NCBI RefSeq assembly: GCF_024505185.1
Contig: NZ_JANIBJ010000005.1
Span: 83,711 to 147,710, forward strand
Length of the DNA: 64,000 bases
From: Methylomonas subterranea
GTDB lineage: Bacteria > Pseudomonadota > Gammaproteobacteria > Methylococcales > Methylomonadaceae
Direction: 5' to 3'
Under the pieces are notes generated by a model. The model saw only the letters and a program-made list of their open reading frames with translations. It was not told the DNA's origin and ran no database searches. The translations under genes and the position numbers were made by a program. Each line of letters opens with the position of its first letter. The first letter of the stretch is position 1. Positions 56,922 to 64,000 of the stretch are shown here, piece after piece.

Positions 56922-57520
56922 TCGGTTTTTTACGCGGCAAATTGATCCAGAAAACCCCGCCGCAACTGGTGTTGGACGTGCAAGGCGTGGGTTACGAAGT
57001 GGAGGCGCCGATGACGACCTTCTACGATCTGCCGGCCTTGGGCCAGGAAGTCAAACTGTATACCCATCTGGTGGTGCGCGAGGATGCGCATATCCTGTTC
57101 GGCTTCGGCAGCGAAACCGAGCGCCTGTTGTTCAGGGTGCTGATCAAAGTCAACGGCGTCGGCCCCAAGCTGGCGCTGACCATTCTGTCCGGCCAGAGCG
57201 TGGCGGAGTTTTACCGTTGCGTGGACGATAACGATGTCAAGGCCTTGGTGCGGCTGCCGGGCGTGGGGCAAAAAACCGCCGAGCGCCTGATCATAGAAAT
57301 GCGCGGACGTTTGCCGGCCTTGAGCGATGCCGGCCAGGAAGCCGGGCTGGCGCAAACGCCGATAACCGTGCTGAATACCCCCAGTCAGGAAGCCGTTACC
57401 GCACTGTGCGCATTGGGGTACAAGCCGCAGGATGCCGCCAGAATGGTGCGGGCCATCGCCGCGGAGGATAAATCCTGCGAGGATATTATTCGGCTGGCCT
57501 TGCGGGGTACCATTAAATGA
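56918..57520 (+). CDS. ruvA: Holliday junction branch migration protein RuvA
   Basis: 200 aa from GTG 56918 (then [20 protein letters not shown]). Tetrameric junction-binding subunit. The N-terminal OB fold is followed by two helix-hairpin-helix motifs ([19 protein letters not shown] near 77-95; [20 protein letters not shown] near 110-129). The C-terminal domain contacts RuvB ([20 protein letters not shown] near 154-173). Confidence 0.97.
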   Translation: MIGFLRGKLIQKTPPQLVLDVQGVGYEVEAPMTTFYDLPALGQEVKLYTHLVVREDAHILFGFGSETERLLFRVLIKVNGVGPKLALTILSGQSVAEFYRCVDDNDVKALVRLPGVGQKTAERLIIEMRGRLPALSDAGQEAGLAQTPITVLNTPSQEAVTALCALGYKPQDAARMVRAIAAEDKSCEDIIRLALRGTIK

Positions 57521-58575
57521 TAGAAAGCGACCGTTTGATCACCGCGCAGGCCGGTAACGACGAAGAGCGGCAGGATAGGGCGATTCGGCCCAAGCGCTTG
57601 AAGGACTACGTCGGGCAAAAAGAACTGTGCCAGCAAATGGAAATCTTCATCCAGGCGGCCGTGACCCGCGCCGAGGCTCTGGACCACGTACTGATCTTCG
57701 GTCCGCCGGGCTTGGGTAAAACCACCCTGGCCAATATCGTCGCCGCCGAGATGAACGTCAACATCCGCCAGACCTCGGGGCCGGTGCTGGACAAGGCCGG
57801 CGATCTGGCCGCGCTGCTGACCAATCTGCAAGCCCACGACGTCTTGTTTATAGACGAAATCCATAGGCTCAGTCCGGCGGTGGAGGAAGTGCTATATCCG
57901 GCTATGGAAGACTATCAGATTGATATTATAATAGGCGAAGGCCCCGCCGCCCGGTCGATCAAGCTGGATTTGCCGCCTTTTACCCTGGTTGGAGCCACTA
58001 CCCGGGCCGGTCTGCTGACTTCGCCGTTGCGCGACCGCTTCGGCATCGTGCAGCGACTGGAGTTTTACAGCATCCAGGAATTGGCCAGCATCGTTACCCG
58101 TTCGGCGGCCATGCTGGGCATAGCCATGGATAGCGGCGGCAGCGATGAAATCGCCTGCCGCTCCAGGGGTACTCCGCGGATTGCCAACCGCCTGTTGCGG
58201 CGGGTGCGCGATTTCGCCGAAGTGAAGGGTAACGGCGCAATTAACCGGGAAATTGCCCGGCAGGCCCTGGAAATGCTGAAAATCGACCGGCACGGTTTCG
58301 ATATGCTGGACCGCAAGCTGCTGATGGCCATGATAGAGCATTTTCAGGGCGGTCCGGTCGGTTTGGATACCTTGGCGGCGGCCATCAGCGAAGAACGCGG
58401 CACCGTCGAAGATGTGCTGGAGCCTTATTTGCTGCAGCAGGGTTTTATAATGCGCACCCCGCGCGGGCGGGTAGTGACGCACAAGGCTTACAGTCATTTC
58501 GGTCTGCAAGCGCCCAAGCAACAACCCGGGACCGATGACCTTTTTGACATTAATGATTCGTTAAGAGACGAATGA
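57517..58575 (+). CDS. ruvB: Holliday junction branch migration ATPase RuvB
   Basis: 352 aa, ATG 57517 overlapping the ruvA stop. AAA+ motor. It opens with [20 protein letters not shown] near 25-44. Walker A is [20 protein letters not shown] near 65-84, Walker B is [20 protein letters not shown] near 109-128 and sensor 1 is [20 protein letters not shown] near 156-175. The winged-helix end includes [18 protein letters not shown]. The C-terminal tail is slightly longer than in Escherichia coli. Coupled to ybgC by ATGA. Confidence 0.98.
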   Translation: MIESDRLITAQAGNDEERQDRAIRPKRLKDYVGQKELCQQMEIFIQAAVTRAEALDHVLIFGPPGLGKTTLANIVAAEMNVNIRQTSGPVLDKAGDLAALLTNLQAHDVLFIDEIHRLSPAVEEVLYPAMEDYQIDIIIGEGPAARSIKLDLPPFTLVGATTRAGLLTSPLRDRFGIVQRLEFYSIQELASIVTRSAAMLGIAMDSGGSDEIACRSRGTPRIANRLLRRVRDFAEVKGNGAINREIARQALEMLKIDRHGFDMLDRKLLMAMIEHFQGGPVGLDTLAAAISEERGTVEDVLEPYLLQQGFIMRTPRGRVVTHKAYSHFGLQAPKQQPGTDDLFDINDSLRDE

Positions 58576-58967
58576 AAGACTTCAGCTGGCCCGTCAGGGT
58601 TTATTATGAAGACACCGATGCGGGCGGCGTGGTGTTTTATGCCAATTACCTGAAGTTTTTCGAACGGGCCAGAACGGAGATGCTGCGCAGCTGCGGTTTC
58701 GAACAAGACCGCTTGATGGCCCTGGACAAGCTGATTTTTGTGGTGCGTTCGGTCAGCATAGATTATTTGAAGCCCGCCCGTTTTAACGAACAAATTCTGG
58801 TCGGCGCCAAGATCATTGAAATTAAAAAAACCAGCCTTATCTTTGAGCAAACCATTACCCGCCAGCAGGATGTGTTATGCAACGGCAAAGTCCGCATAGC
58901 CTGTCTCGACGCGCAAAGCATGAAACCCACACCTATCCCTATTGCCATTTTGGAACAAATAACCTAG
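58572..58967 (+). CDS. ybgC: Tol-Pal-associated acyl-CoA thioesterase
   Basis: 131 aa, single hot-dog domain. The catalytic region [20 protein letters not shown] (Asp near 17) is followed by [16 protein letters not shown] and the dimer strand region. YbgC hydrolyses short acyl-CoA or acyl-ACP thioesters and is nearly always the first gene of the tol-pal operon, as here. It overlaps ruvB and is followed without a gap by tolQ. Confidence 0.95.
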   Translation: MKDFSWPVRVYYEDTDAGGVVFYANYLKFFERARTEMLRSCGFEQDRLMALDKLIFVVRSVSIDYLKPARFNEQILVGAKIIEIKKTSLIFEQTITRQQDVLCNGKVRIACLDAQSMKPTPIPIAILEQIT

Positions 58968-59645
58968 ATGAATACCGATTTATCCATTTTACATCTGGTC
59001 AAAGAGGCCAGTTTTGTCGTTCAGTTTGTGATGTTCATTCTGCTTTCGGCCTCGGTAGCGTCATGGACATTTATCTTTACCAAGCGTAAGGAACTCAGTC
59101 AGGCGATATCGATTACCGAAGATTTCGAGGACGAATTCTGGTCCGGCGTCGGCTTGGCCGAATTGTACAAAAAAATGGCCAGTGACCGCTTTGATCCGGA
59201 AGGCATCGAAAAAATTTTCCTGGCCGGATATCGCGAATTCGCCCGCATGCGGCAAAAAGGCGACGTCGAACCGGCGGTACAGGTCGAGAGCGCCCAGCGC
59301 GCCATGCGCATCGAATTGTCCCGGGAGTTGGAGCGTCTGGATGAAACCTTGCCGTTTTTGGCCACCGTGGGTTCCACCAGTCCCTATATCGGCTTGTTCG
59401 GTACCGTCTGGGGCATCATGAACTCCTTTCGGGCCTTGGGCGAAATCAAAAACGCCACGTTGGCCAATGTGGCGCCGGGAATCTCGGAAGCCTTGATTGC
59501 CACGGCGATCGGTTTGTTTGCCGCCATTCCGGCGGTGATCGCCTACAACCGCTTTTCCACCCGGCTGGACAGACTGGCCGGCCGCTATGAATTGTTCATC
59601 GACGAATTCGTGGTTCTTTTGCAAAGACAGGCGCACAGCAAATGA
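58968..59645 (+). CDS. tolQ: Tol-Pal system inner-membrane protein TolQ
   Basis: 225 aa, three membrane spans (VVQFVMFILLSASVASWTFI near 17-36; about 130-150; about 165-190). Conserved pattern LERLDETLPFLATVGSTSPY near 115, then IGLFGTVWGIMNSFRALG near 135-152 and ISEALIATAIGLFAAIPAVI near 165-184. With TolR it forms the proton-driven motor energising TolA for outer-membrane constriction at division. Confidence 0.97.
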   Translation: MNTDLSILHLVKEASFVVQFVMFILLSASVASWTFIFTKRKELSQAISITEDFEDEFWSGVGLAELYKKMASDRFDPEGIEKIFLAGYREFARMRQKGDVEPAVQVESAQRAMRIELSRELERLDETLPFLATVGSTSPYIGLFGTVWGIMNSFRALGEIKNATLANVAPGISEALIATAIGLFAAIPAVIAYNRFSTRLDRLAGRYELFIDEFVVLLQRQAHSK

Positions 59646-60097
59646 ATGTAGGCGGGTCTAACCGCAGATCGCGGAAAAAACGCGGGCCGATGGCTGAAAT
59701 CAACGTCGTTCCCTATATCGACGTCACCTTCGTCCTGCTGATGATATTCATGATTACCGCGCCGCTGGTGCAAACCGGTGTGGATGTCGATTTGCCAGAG
59801 GCGGAGGCCGAATCGGTGGATTTACAGGATCAGACGCCGGTGATTGTCTCGATCAAGAAAGACGGCAGTTATTACGTGGACATCGGTAACGGCGACGAAG
59901 ACGCCGATACGCCGGTCGATGTCGAGGTCGTGAAGAATCGGGTAGCCACGGTGTTCAGAAATAATCCGAAGGCGCAATTGTATGTCAGGGGTGATCACGA
60001 AGTGGATTACGGCAGCATCGTTAAAGTGATGGTCGAGTTGAAAAAAACCGGCGCTCCCAAGGTGGGGCTGATGACCGCGCCACCGCCAGAGAATTGA
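59642..60097 (+). CDS. tolR: Tol-Pal system protein TolR (ExbD family)
   Basis: 151 aa, overlapping tolQ as ATGA. One span (VPYIDVTFVLLMIFMITAPL, about 23-42) carrying the conserved Asp that takes part in proton flow (residue about 27) is followed by the periplasmic domain (NPKAQLYVRGDHEVDYGSIV near 109-128). Partner of TolQ. Normal length for the family. Confidence 0.96.
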   Translation: MNVGGSNRRSRKKRGPMAEINVVPYIDVTFVLLMIFMITAPLVQTGVDVDLPEAEAESVDLQDQTPVIVSIKKDGSYYVDIGNGDEDADTPVDVEVVKNRVATVFRNNPKAQLYVRGDHEVDYGSIVKVMVELKKTGAPKVGLMTAPPPEN

Positions 60098-60110
60098 TAT
60101 CAATACAGAC

Positions 60111-61703
60111 ATGCGGAAATTTGGTACTTCAATTGCCCTCGCATTGGCATTGCATATTGTTATTTTGTTGTTGTTTGGCTTGAGTTTTTCCTCCGATCCC
60201 GAGCTGGCCAAGGCTGGAGCCGCGCCCGAAATCATAGAGGCAACCATTCTGGATGGTTCCGAAATTATGGCCGAGGCGGACAGGCTGCAACGGGCCGAAA
60301 CCGAGCAAAAGCAGGCGGAAAAACGCCACCAGGAACACCAGGAACAACTGGAGCAAGCTCAAAAAGTCGAGCAGCAATTAAGGGAGCAGGCAAGAAAACA
60401 AAAATTGCTGGATGAGAAAAAAGCGCTGGAATTGGCCGAAAAGCAAAAACAGCAAGCCTTGGAAGAGCAAAAAAAGCGTGAGCAGCAGGAAGCGAATCGT
60501 AAGGAAGAACAACGTAAACAGGAGCAGCAGCTTAAGCAACAGGAAGCGGCCAGGGAAAAGCGCTTGCAGGAAGAACAGAAAGCCCGGCAGGCGGCCGAGC
60601 AGCAAAAACAGCTCGAAGCGGCTAGATTGATTCAAGAGAAAAAACAGCAGGAACAAAAAGCCCTGGAACAACAAAAGTTGCGGGAACAAAAGGCCGCCGA
60701 AGAAAAGCGGATAGCCGAAACCAAGGCGAAGGCAGAACAGGAAAAACTGGCGGCTGTGCAAAAAGCCAAGGCAGAAGCTGAAAAAGCCCAAAAGCAAGCT
60801 GAAACCGAGGCCAAGCTGCAAGCGGAAAAAGAAAAGCTGTTGGCGGCGCAACGAGCCGAAAAAATCAAAAGGGAAGCCGCGGAGAAATTGGAGACGGAGC
60901 GGGCCGAGGCCGCCGCCAAGCTGAAAGCCGAAAAAGACAAGCAGGAGGCCGCCGCCAAGGCGGCACAGGCAAAACAGGCTGCCGAAGCCAGCGCCAAGGC
61001 GGAAAGGGAAAAGCAACTGGCCACGGAAAGAGCCGAAAAAGACAGGCAGGCCGCCGCGGCCAAGGCCAAGGCAGAGCAGGAAAAACAAGCCGCCGAAGCC
61101 AAGGCCAAAGCCGATAGGGAAAAACAGTTGGCGGCGGAAAAAGCCGAAAAGGAGCGGCAAGCCAGATTGGCCGCCGAAAAGGCTGAAAAAGAGCGTCAAG
61201 CCGCGGCGGAAGCCAAGGCCAAGGCGGATGCGGAGGCTAAAGCCAAGGCGGAAGCCGATGCCAGGGCAAAAGCCGAAAAAGAACGCTTGGCCGCCGAAGC
61301 AGCCGCCAAGGCCAAGGCCGAACAGGAAAGGCAAGCCGCCGAAGCCGCGGCCGCCGCTGCCCGGGCGGAACAGGAAAGGCAGGCCGCGGCGGCGGCTTCG
61401 GCAAAAGCTGAAGCTGATAAACAAGCCAGTCTCGAGGCGCAACTTGCCATAAAACGTAAGGTTGACGCGGCTTGGCAGCGGCCGATGGATGCGACGCAGG
61501 GTTTGAAATGTACAATTCAGGTAAAATTGCTTTCCAGTGGAGAAGTGATGGACGCGGTGGTGGTCAGCAGCAGCGGAGATCCGGTCTTCGACCGTTCGGC
61601 GGAAAATGCGGTCAGAAAAGCATCGCCTTTACCGGTGCCGCAAGACAGGGTACTGTTCGACAAGCAATTTAGAGTTTTTTCTTTTGTATTTAAACCGGAA
61701 TAA
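60111..61703 (+). CDS. tolA: TolA, periplasm-spanning protein with an extended Ala/Lys/Glu helix (530 aa)
   Basis: An N-terminal span ([20 protein letters not shown], about 6-25) is followed by an extremely long helix (about 50-445) of Lys/Ala/Glu/Gln units such as [20 protein letters not shown]. The C-terminal domain is about 85 residues ([40 protein letters not shown]; ending [13 protein letters not shown]). The helix is longer than in Escherichia coli TolA (421 aa total), which would increase reach across the periplasm. Works with TolQ/TolR and contacts TolB/Pal. Confidence 0.95.
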   Translation: MRKFGTSIALALALHIVILLLFGLSFSSDPELAKAGAAPEIIEATILDGSEIMAEADRLQRAETEQKQAEKRHQEHQEQLEQAQKVEQQLREQARKQKLLDEKKALELAEKQKQQALEEQKKREQQEANRKEEQRKQEQQLKQQEAAREKRLQEEQKARQAAEQQKQLEAARLIQEKKQQEQKALEQQKLREQKAAEEKRIAETKAKAEQEKLAAVQKAKAEAEKAQKQAETEAKLQAEKEKLLAAQRAEKIKREAAEKLETERAEAAAKLKAEKDKQEAAAKAAQAKQAAEASAKAEREKQLATERAEKDRQAAAAKAKAEQEKQAAEAKAKADREKQLAAEKAEKERQARLAAEKAEKERQAAAEAKAKADAEAKAKAEADARAKAEKERLAAEAAAKAKAEQERQAAEAAAAAARAEQERQAAAAASAKAEADKQASLEAQLAIKRKVDAAWQRPMDATQGLKCTIQVKLLSSGEVMDAVVVSSSGDPVFDRSAENAVRKASPLPVPQDRVLFDKQFRVFSFVFKPE

Positions 61704-61722
61704 TCAACACGGATTCCCAAAC

Positions 61723-63006
61723 ATGAGTTTATTAACCAGAATTATCTGCTGCGGTTTGTTTGCCGCCGTGCTATCGGTGGCTCAAGCGGAAGGCTTGACG
61801 ATTGAAATCACCAAGGGCTCGCAAACCGCAGTGCCCATAGCCATCGTGCCTTTCGGCCAGCAAGGCTCCATCGGCAATGTCAAGCTGTCCGATGTAATCA
61901 GCTCGGACCTGGGCGGTAGCGGTTTTTTCAAGGCCTTGGCCGAAGACGATATGTTGACCAAGCCGAGCGAACCCGAGAAAGTGAATTTTAGGGATTGGCA
62001 GGCTTTGGGGCAGGATTATGTGGTCATCGGCCAAGTCTTGGGTAACGGCGGCAGCTTCAATATCCAGTTTCATTTATTCAACGTGCATAACGGCCAATTG
62101 CTGATGGGCTACAAGCTGACGGTGGGCGGCAACGAATTGCGCCGCGCGGCACACCATATCAGCGATTTGATCTACGAAAAACTGACCGGCCGCAAGGGTG
62201 CCTTCAACACCCGCATCGCCTATGTCACCAGTGCCGCCAGGGGCAATGGCAGACAATACATGCTGCAGGTGGCCGATGCGGACGGTTACAATCCCCGGAC
62301 CATTGCCGAGTCGCCGGAACCCATCATGGCGCCGGCCTGGTCGCCCGACGGCTCGAAAATCGCCTACGTGTCCTTTCATACCAAGCGTTCCGAGATTTTC
62401 GTGCAGACGCTAGCTACCGGCCAACGGCAGAGCGTGTCGTCTTATCCGGGCATTAACGGAGCGCCGGCATTTTCGCCGGATGGCAGCCGCTTGGCCATTA
62501 CCTTGTCCAAGGACGGTAGCCCGGATGTCTATGTGTTGAATTTGGCAAACCGGAGTCTGACCCGCCTGACTTCCGGCCTGTCCATCGATACCGAACCGAC
62601 TTGGTCGCCGGACGGCAGCACCATCGTGTTCACCTCGGATCAGGGTGGCAAACCGCAGTTGTATGCCATCCCCAGTAGCGGCGGCAGGGCGACGCGCCTG
62701 ACTTTTCAGGGCGATTACAATGCCAGGGGACGTTTTTCGGCCGATGGCAGAAGCTTGGCCATGGTTAACGGCAACGGCGGCAGATACCGGATTGCGGTAA
62801 TGGATATGGCGTCCCGTACCGTCAACGTGTTGAGCGAAGGCAATTTGGATGAATCGCCCAGCTTTGCGCCCAACGGCAGCATGATATTGTTTGCGGCGAA
62901 TAAGGGCGGCAGATCGGTTTTGTCGGTGGTTTCCACCGATGGCGCCATGCAACAAAAGCTGGACTTTCAAAGCGGCGGCGTGCGCGAACCCGCCTGGGCG
63001 CCTTGA
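61723..63006 (+). CDS. tolB: Tol-Pal system beta-propeller protein TolB
   Basis: 427 aa from ATG 61723. Signal peptide [20 protein letters not shown] with cleavage near AQA-E. An N-terminal alpha/beta domain ([20 protein letters not shown]) is followed by a six-bladed propeller with repeated WSPDGS motifs ([20 protein letters not shown] near 203; [20 protein letters not shown] near 290). Periplasmic partner of Pal and TolA. Confidence 0.97.
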   Translation: MSLLTRIICCGLFAAVLSVAQAEGLTIEITKGSQTAVPIAIVPFGQQGSIGNVKLSDVISSDLGGSGFFKALAEDDMLTKPSEPEKVNFRDWQALGQDYVVIGQVLGNGGSFNIQFHLFNVHNGQLLMGYKLTVGGNELRRAAHHISDLIYEKLTGRKGAFNTRIAYVTSAARGNGRQYMLQVADADGYNPRTIAESPEPIMAPAWSPDGSKIAYVSFHTKRSEIFVQTLATGQRQSVSSYPGINGAPAFSPDGSRLAITLSKDGSPDVYVLNLANRSLTRLTSGLSIDTEPTWSPDGSTIVFTSDQGGKPQLYAIPSSGGRATRLTFQGDYNARGRFSADGRSLAMVNGNGGRYRIAVMDMASRTVNVLSEGNLDESPSFAPNGSMILFAANKGGRSVLSVVSTDGAMQQKLDFQSGGVREPAWAP

Positions 63007-63051
63007 TGATTGATGATTTTTTGTTTGACTTTAAATTTTTGGAGAGAATGT

Positions 63052-63630
63052 ATGAAATTTAAGAAAGCCTATCTGGTTTTGGCGATGACGGCTGTGCTGG
63101 CGACCGGTTGCAGTTCCACCGATGAGCAGGACGAAAGTTTGACGGAAGGACAAGGTACCGATGCCTCGACCAGCGGTTACAGTGATGGCTCGATGTCCGG
63201 AAGCCAGTTCGGTTCGGGCAATGGCTATAATTCCGGTGCGGGTTACGGCTCCGGTTCGGGCGCGAATCTGGGTCCCGAGTTCAGCGATCCGAATAACCCG
63301 CTGTCGAAACAAGTCATATACTTCGAACTGGACAGCAGTCAGGTCAAGCAGGAATACGTGCCTATCGTGGCCGCGCATGCGCAATATTTGGCCTCCCATC
63401 CCAATCAGCATGTGATTTTATCCGGTCATGCCGATGAACGGGGCTCCAGCGAATACAACATCGCCTTGGGCGAACAACGCGCCAAGTCCGTGGAAAGAAT
63501 GATGCGTTCGCAAGGCGTTAGCGGCAGCCAATTGGAAGTGGTCAGCTATGGCGAAGAAAAACCGGCCGTTTCCGGTAGCGGCGAGTCGGCTTGGTCAATG
63601 AACCGTCGGGTTGAAGTAGGCTATCAATGA
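63052..63630 (+). CDS. pal: Peptidoglycan-associated lipoprotein Pal
   Basis: 192 aa from ATG 63052 with GGAGAG upstream. Lipoprotein signal with lipobox LATGC (Cys 20). A Ser/Gly-rich linker (about 40-80, SGSQFGSGNGYNSG) is followed by the OmpA-like domain that binds diaminopimelate in peptidoglycan (QVIYFELDSSQVKQEYVPIV; HVILSGHADERGSSEYNIAL; VERMMRSQGVSGSQLEVVSY). Tethers the outer membrane to the wall. Its stop overlaps the next gene. Confidence 0.97.
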   Translation: MKFKKAYLVLAMTAVLATGCSSTDEQDESLTEGQGTDASTSGYSDGSMSGSQFGSGNGYNSGAGYGSGSGANLGPEFSDPNNPLSKQVIYFELDSSQVKQEYVPIVAAHAQYLASHPNQHVILSGHADERGSSEYNIALGEQRAKSVERMMRSQGVSGSQLEVVSYGEEKPAVSGSGESAWSMNRRVEVGYQ

Positions 63631-64000
63631 GAAAAGCCGCACTTTTAATGCTGGGGGCCGGTTTGGGTGTCGTCACTCAAGCGGGCGCCGTGCCCGTCAA
63701 TAATTCCGGCTATCAGGGAAATGTCGCCTATGGAGCACCCGCGGCGGGTGCCGATAGCGCCATTTTTGAAGTGCTGGGAAGACTGGAGCAGTTGCAATTG
63801 GAAGTGCAGCAACTCAGAGGCATGGTGGAAGAGCAGGCTCAAACCATCGCCGATTTGGAGCGTAAGCAAGGCAACATGTATTCGGATCTGGACGACAGGA
63901 TACAGTTGTTGAGCGCGCCGGCCCAGCCGGCCGCAACGACGGCAACCGCGGCCGATCCCGGGCAGGCTGCCGCGCCGGCTCCGGCCGCCGTGGTCGAGCC
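63627..64000 (+). CDS. cpoB: CpoB/YbgF, cell division coordinator, partial (right edge)
   Basis: ATG 63627 overlaps the pal stop. The first 124 codons are present before the window ends. A signal peptide (MRKAALLMLGAGLGVVTQAG) is followed by the trimerising coiled coil (IFEVLGRLEQLQLEVQQLRG; EEQAQTIADLERKQGNMYSD) typical of YbgF. An Ala/Pro-rich linker then leads to the TPR domain, which lies outside. CpoB coordinates peptidoglycan synthesis with Tol-driven constriction. Confidence 0.92.
   Translation, partial: MRKAALLMLGAGLGVVTQAGAVPVNNSGYQGNVAYGAPAAGADSAIFEVLGRLEQLQLEVQQLRGMVEEQAQTIADLERKQGNMYSDLDDRIQLLSAPAQPAATTATAADPGQAAAPAPAAVVE

Noticed and set aside
60378..61442. Leftward Phe/Leu/Gly-rich frame opposite tolA
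   Set aside because: Results from reading the Lys/Ala/Glu repeat codons on the other strand; membrane-like composition is an artefact.

Overview
The window looks like part of a gammaproteobacterial chromosome. The conserved blocks rimP-nusA-infB-rbfA-truB-rpsO-pnp, serA-serB, yebC-ruvC-ruvA-ruvB and ybgC-tolQRAB-pal-cpoB are arranged as in that class. The fairly GC-rich composition, the many short palindromic (REP-like) intergenic repeats and the accessory gene set would fit a Methylococcales methanotroph such as Methylomonas. That genus-level guess is inference; no methane-oxidation gene lies in the window.

Layout. (1) 1-15,517 is a transposable Mu-type prophage with the divergent layout known from BcepMu. 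A leftward early operon (3120 to the left edge) holds two small DNA-binding proteins and the start of a MuA-like transposase. A CI-like repressor lies rightward at 3238. A leftward set of very small, overlapping genes (6400-4354) includes DUF2786 and Lar-like proteins. The rightward late genes are holin, transglycosylase, Rz/Rz1, small and large terminase, portal, an F-like head protein fused to a putative PBECR-type nuclease, and gpG. Head protease, capsid and tail genes are absent, so the element appears truncated. (2) 15,518-24,665 carries the leftward translation/RNA operon and tRNA-Phe. (3) 24,758-29,310 is a leftward membrane-stress type cluster: zinc-ribbon protein, SPFH-GYF protein, TelA, XpaC-like protein and a tiny putative lipoprotein. 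(4) 29,716-31,157 holds a PepSY protein and a LuxR-type response regulator. (5) 31,636-45,870 is a non-canonical type II secretion / type IV pilus-like locus: a secretin with a Gly-rich insert, a Sel1 lipoprotein, three prepilins, a PglL/PilO-like O-oligosaccharyltransferase, a PilM-PilN fusion with MshEN-like motifs, and PilO-, GspE-, GspF- and PilP-like proteins. It is densely seeded with palindromic repeats, some inside coding leaders. (6) 45,854-53,245 is leftward and mixed: ubiC, a TPR-patatin membrane protein with a membrane partner, glutathione peroxidase, a DUF5765-like membrane protein and a TlpA-like thioredoxin. (7) 53,345-64,000 is rightward housekeeping: serine biosynthesis, Holliday junction resolution and the Tol-Pal envelope system.

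How the genes work together. The pseudopilus locus encodes an outer-membrane secretin, an inner-membrane assembly platform (PilM/N, PilO, PilP, GspF), one motor ATPase, three pilin-like subunits and a candidate glycosylation enzyme. No prepilin peptidase is present, so it must be supplied from elsewhere. This locus is the strongest candidate for a poorly described system here. The prophage adds a nuclease-armed head protein and a dense block of unexplained small genes.
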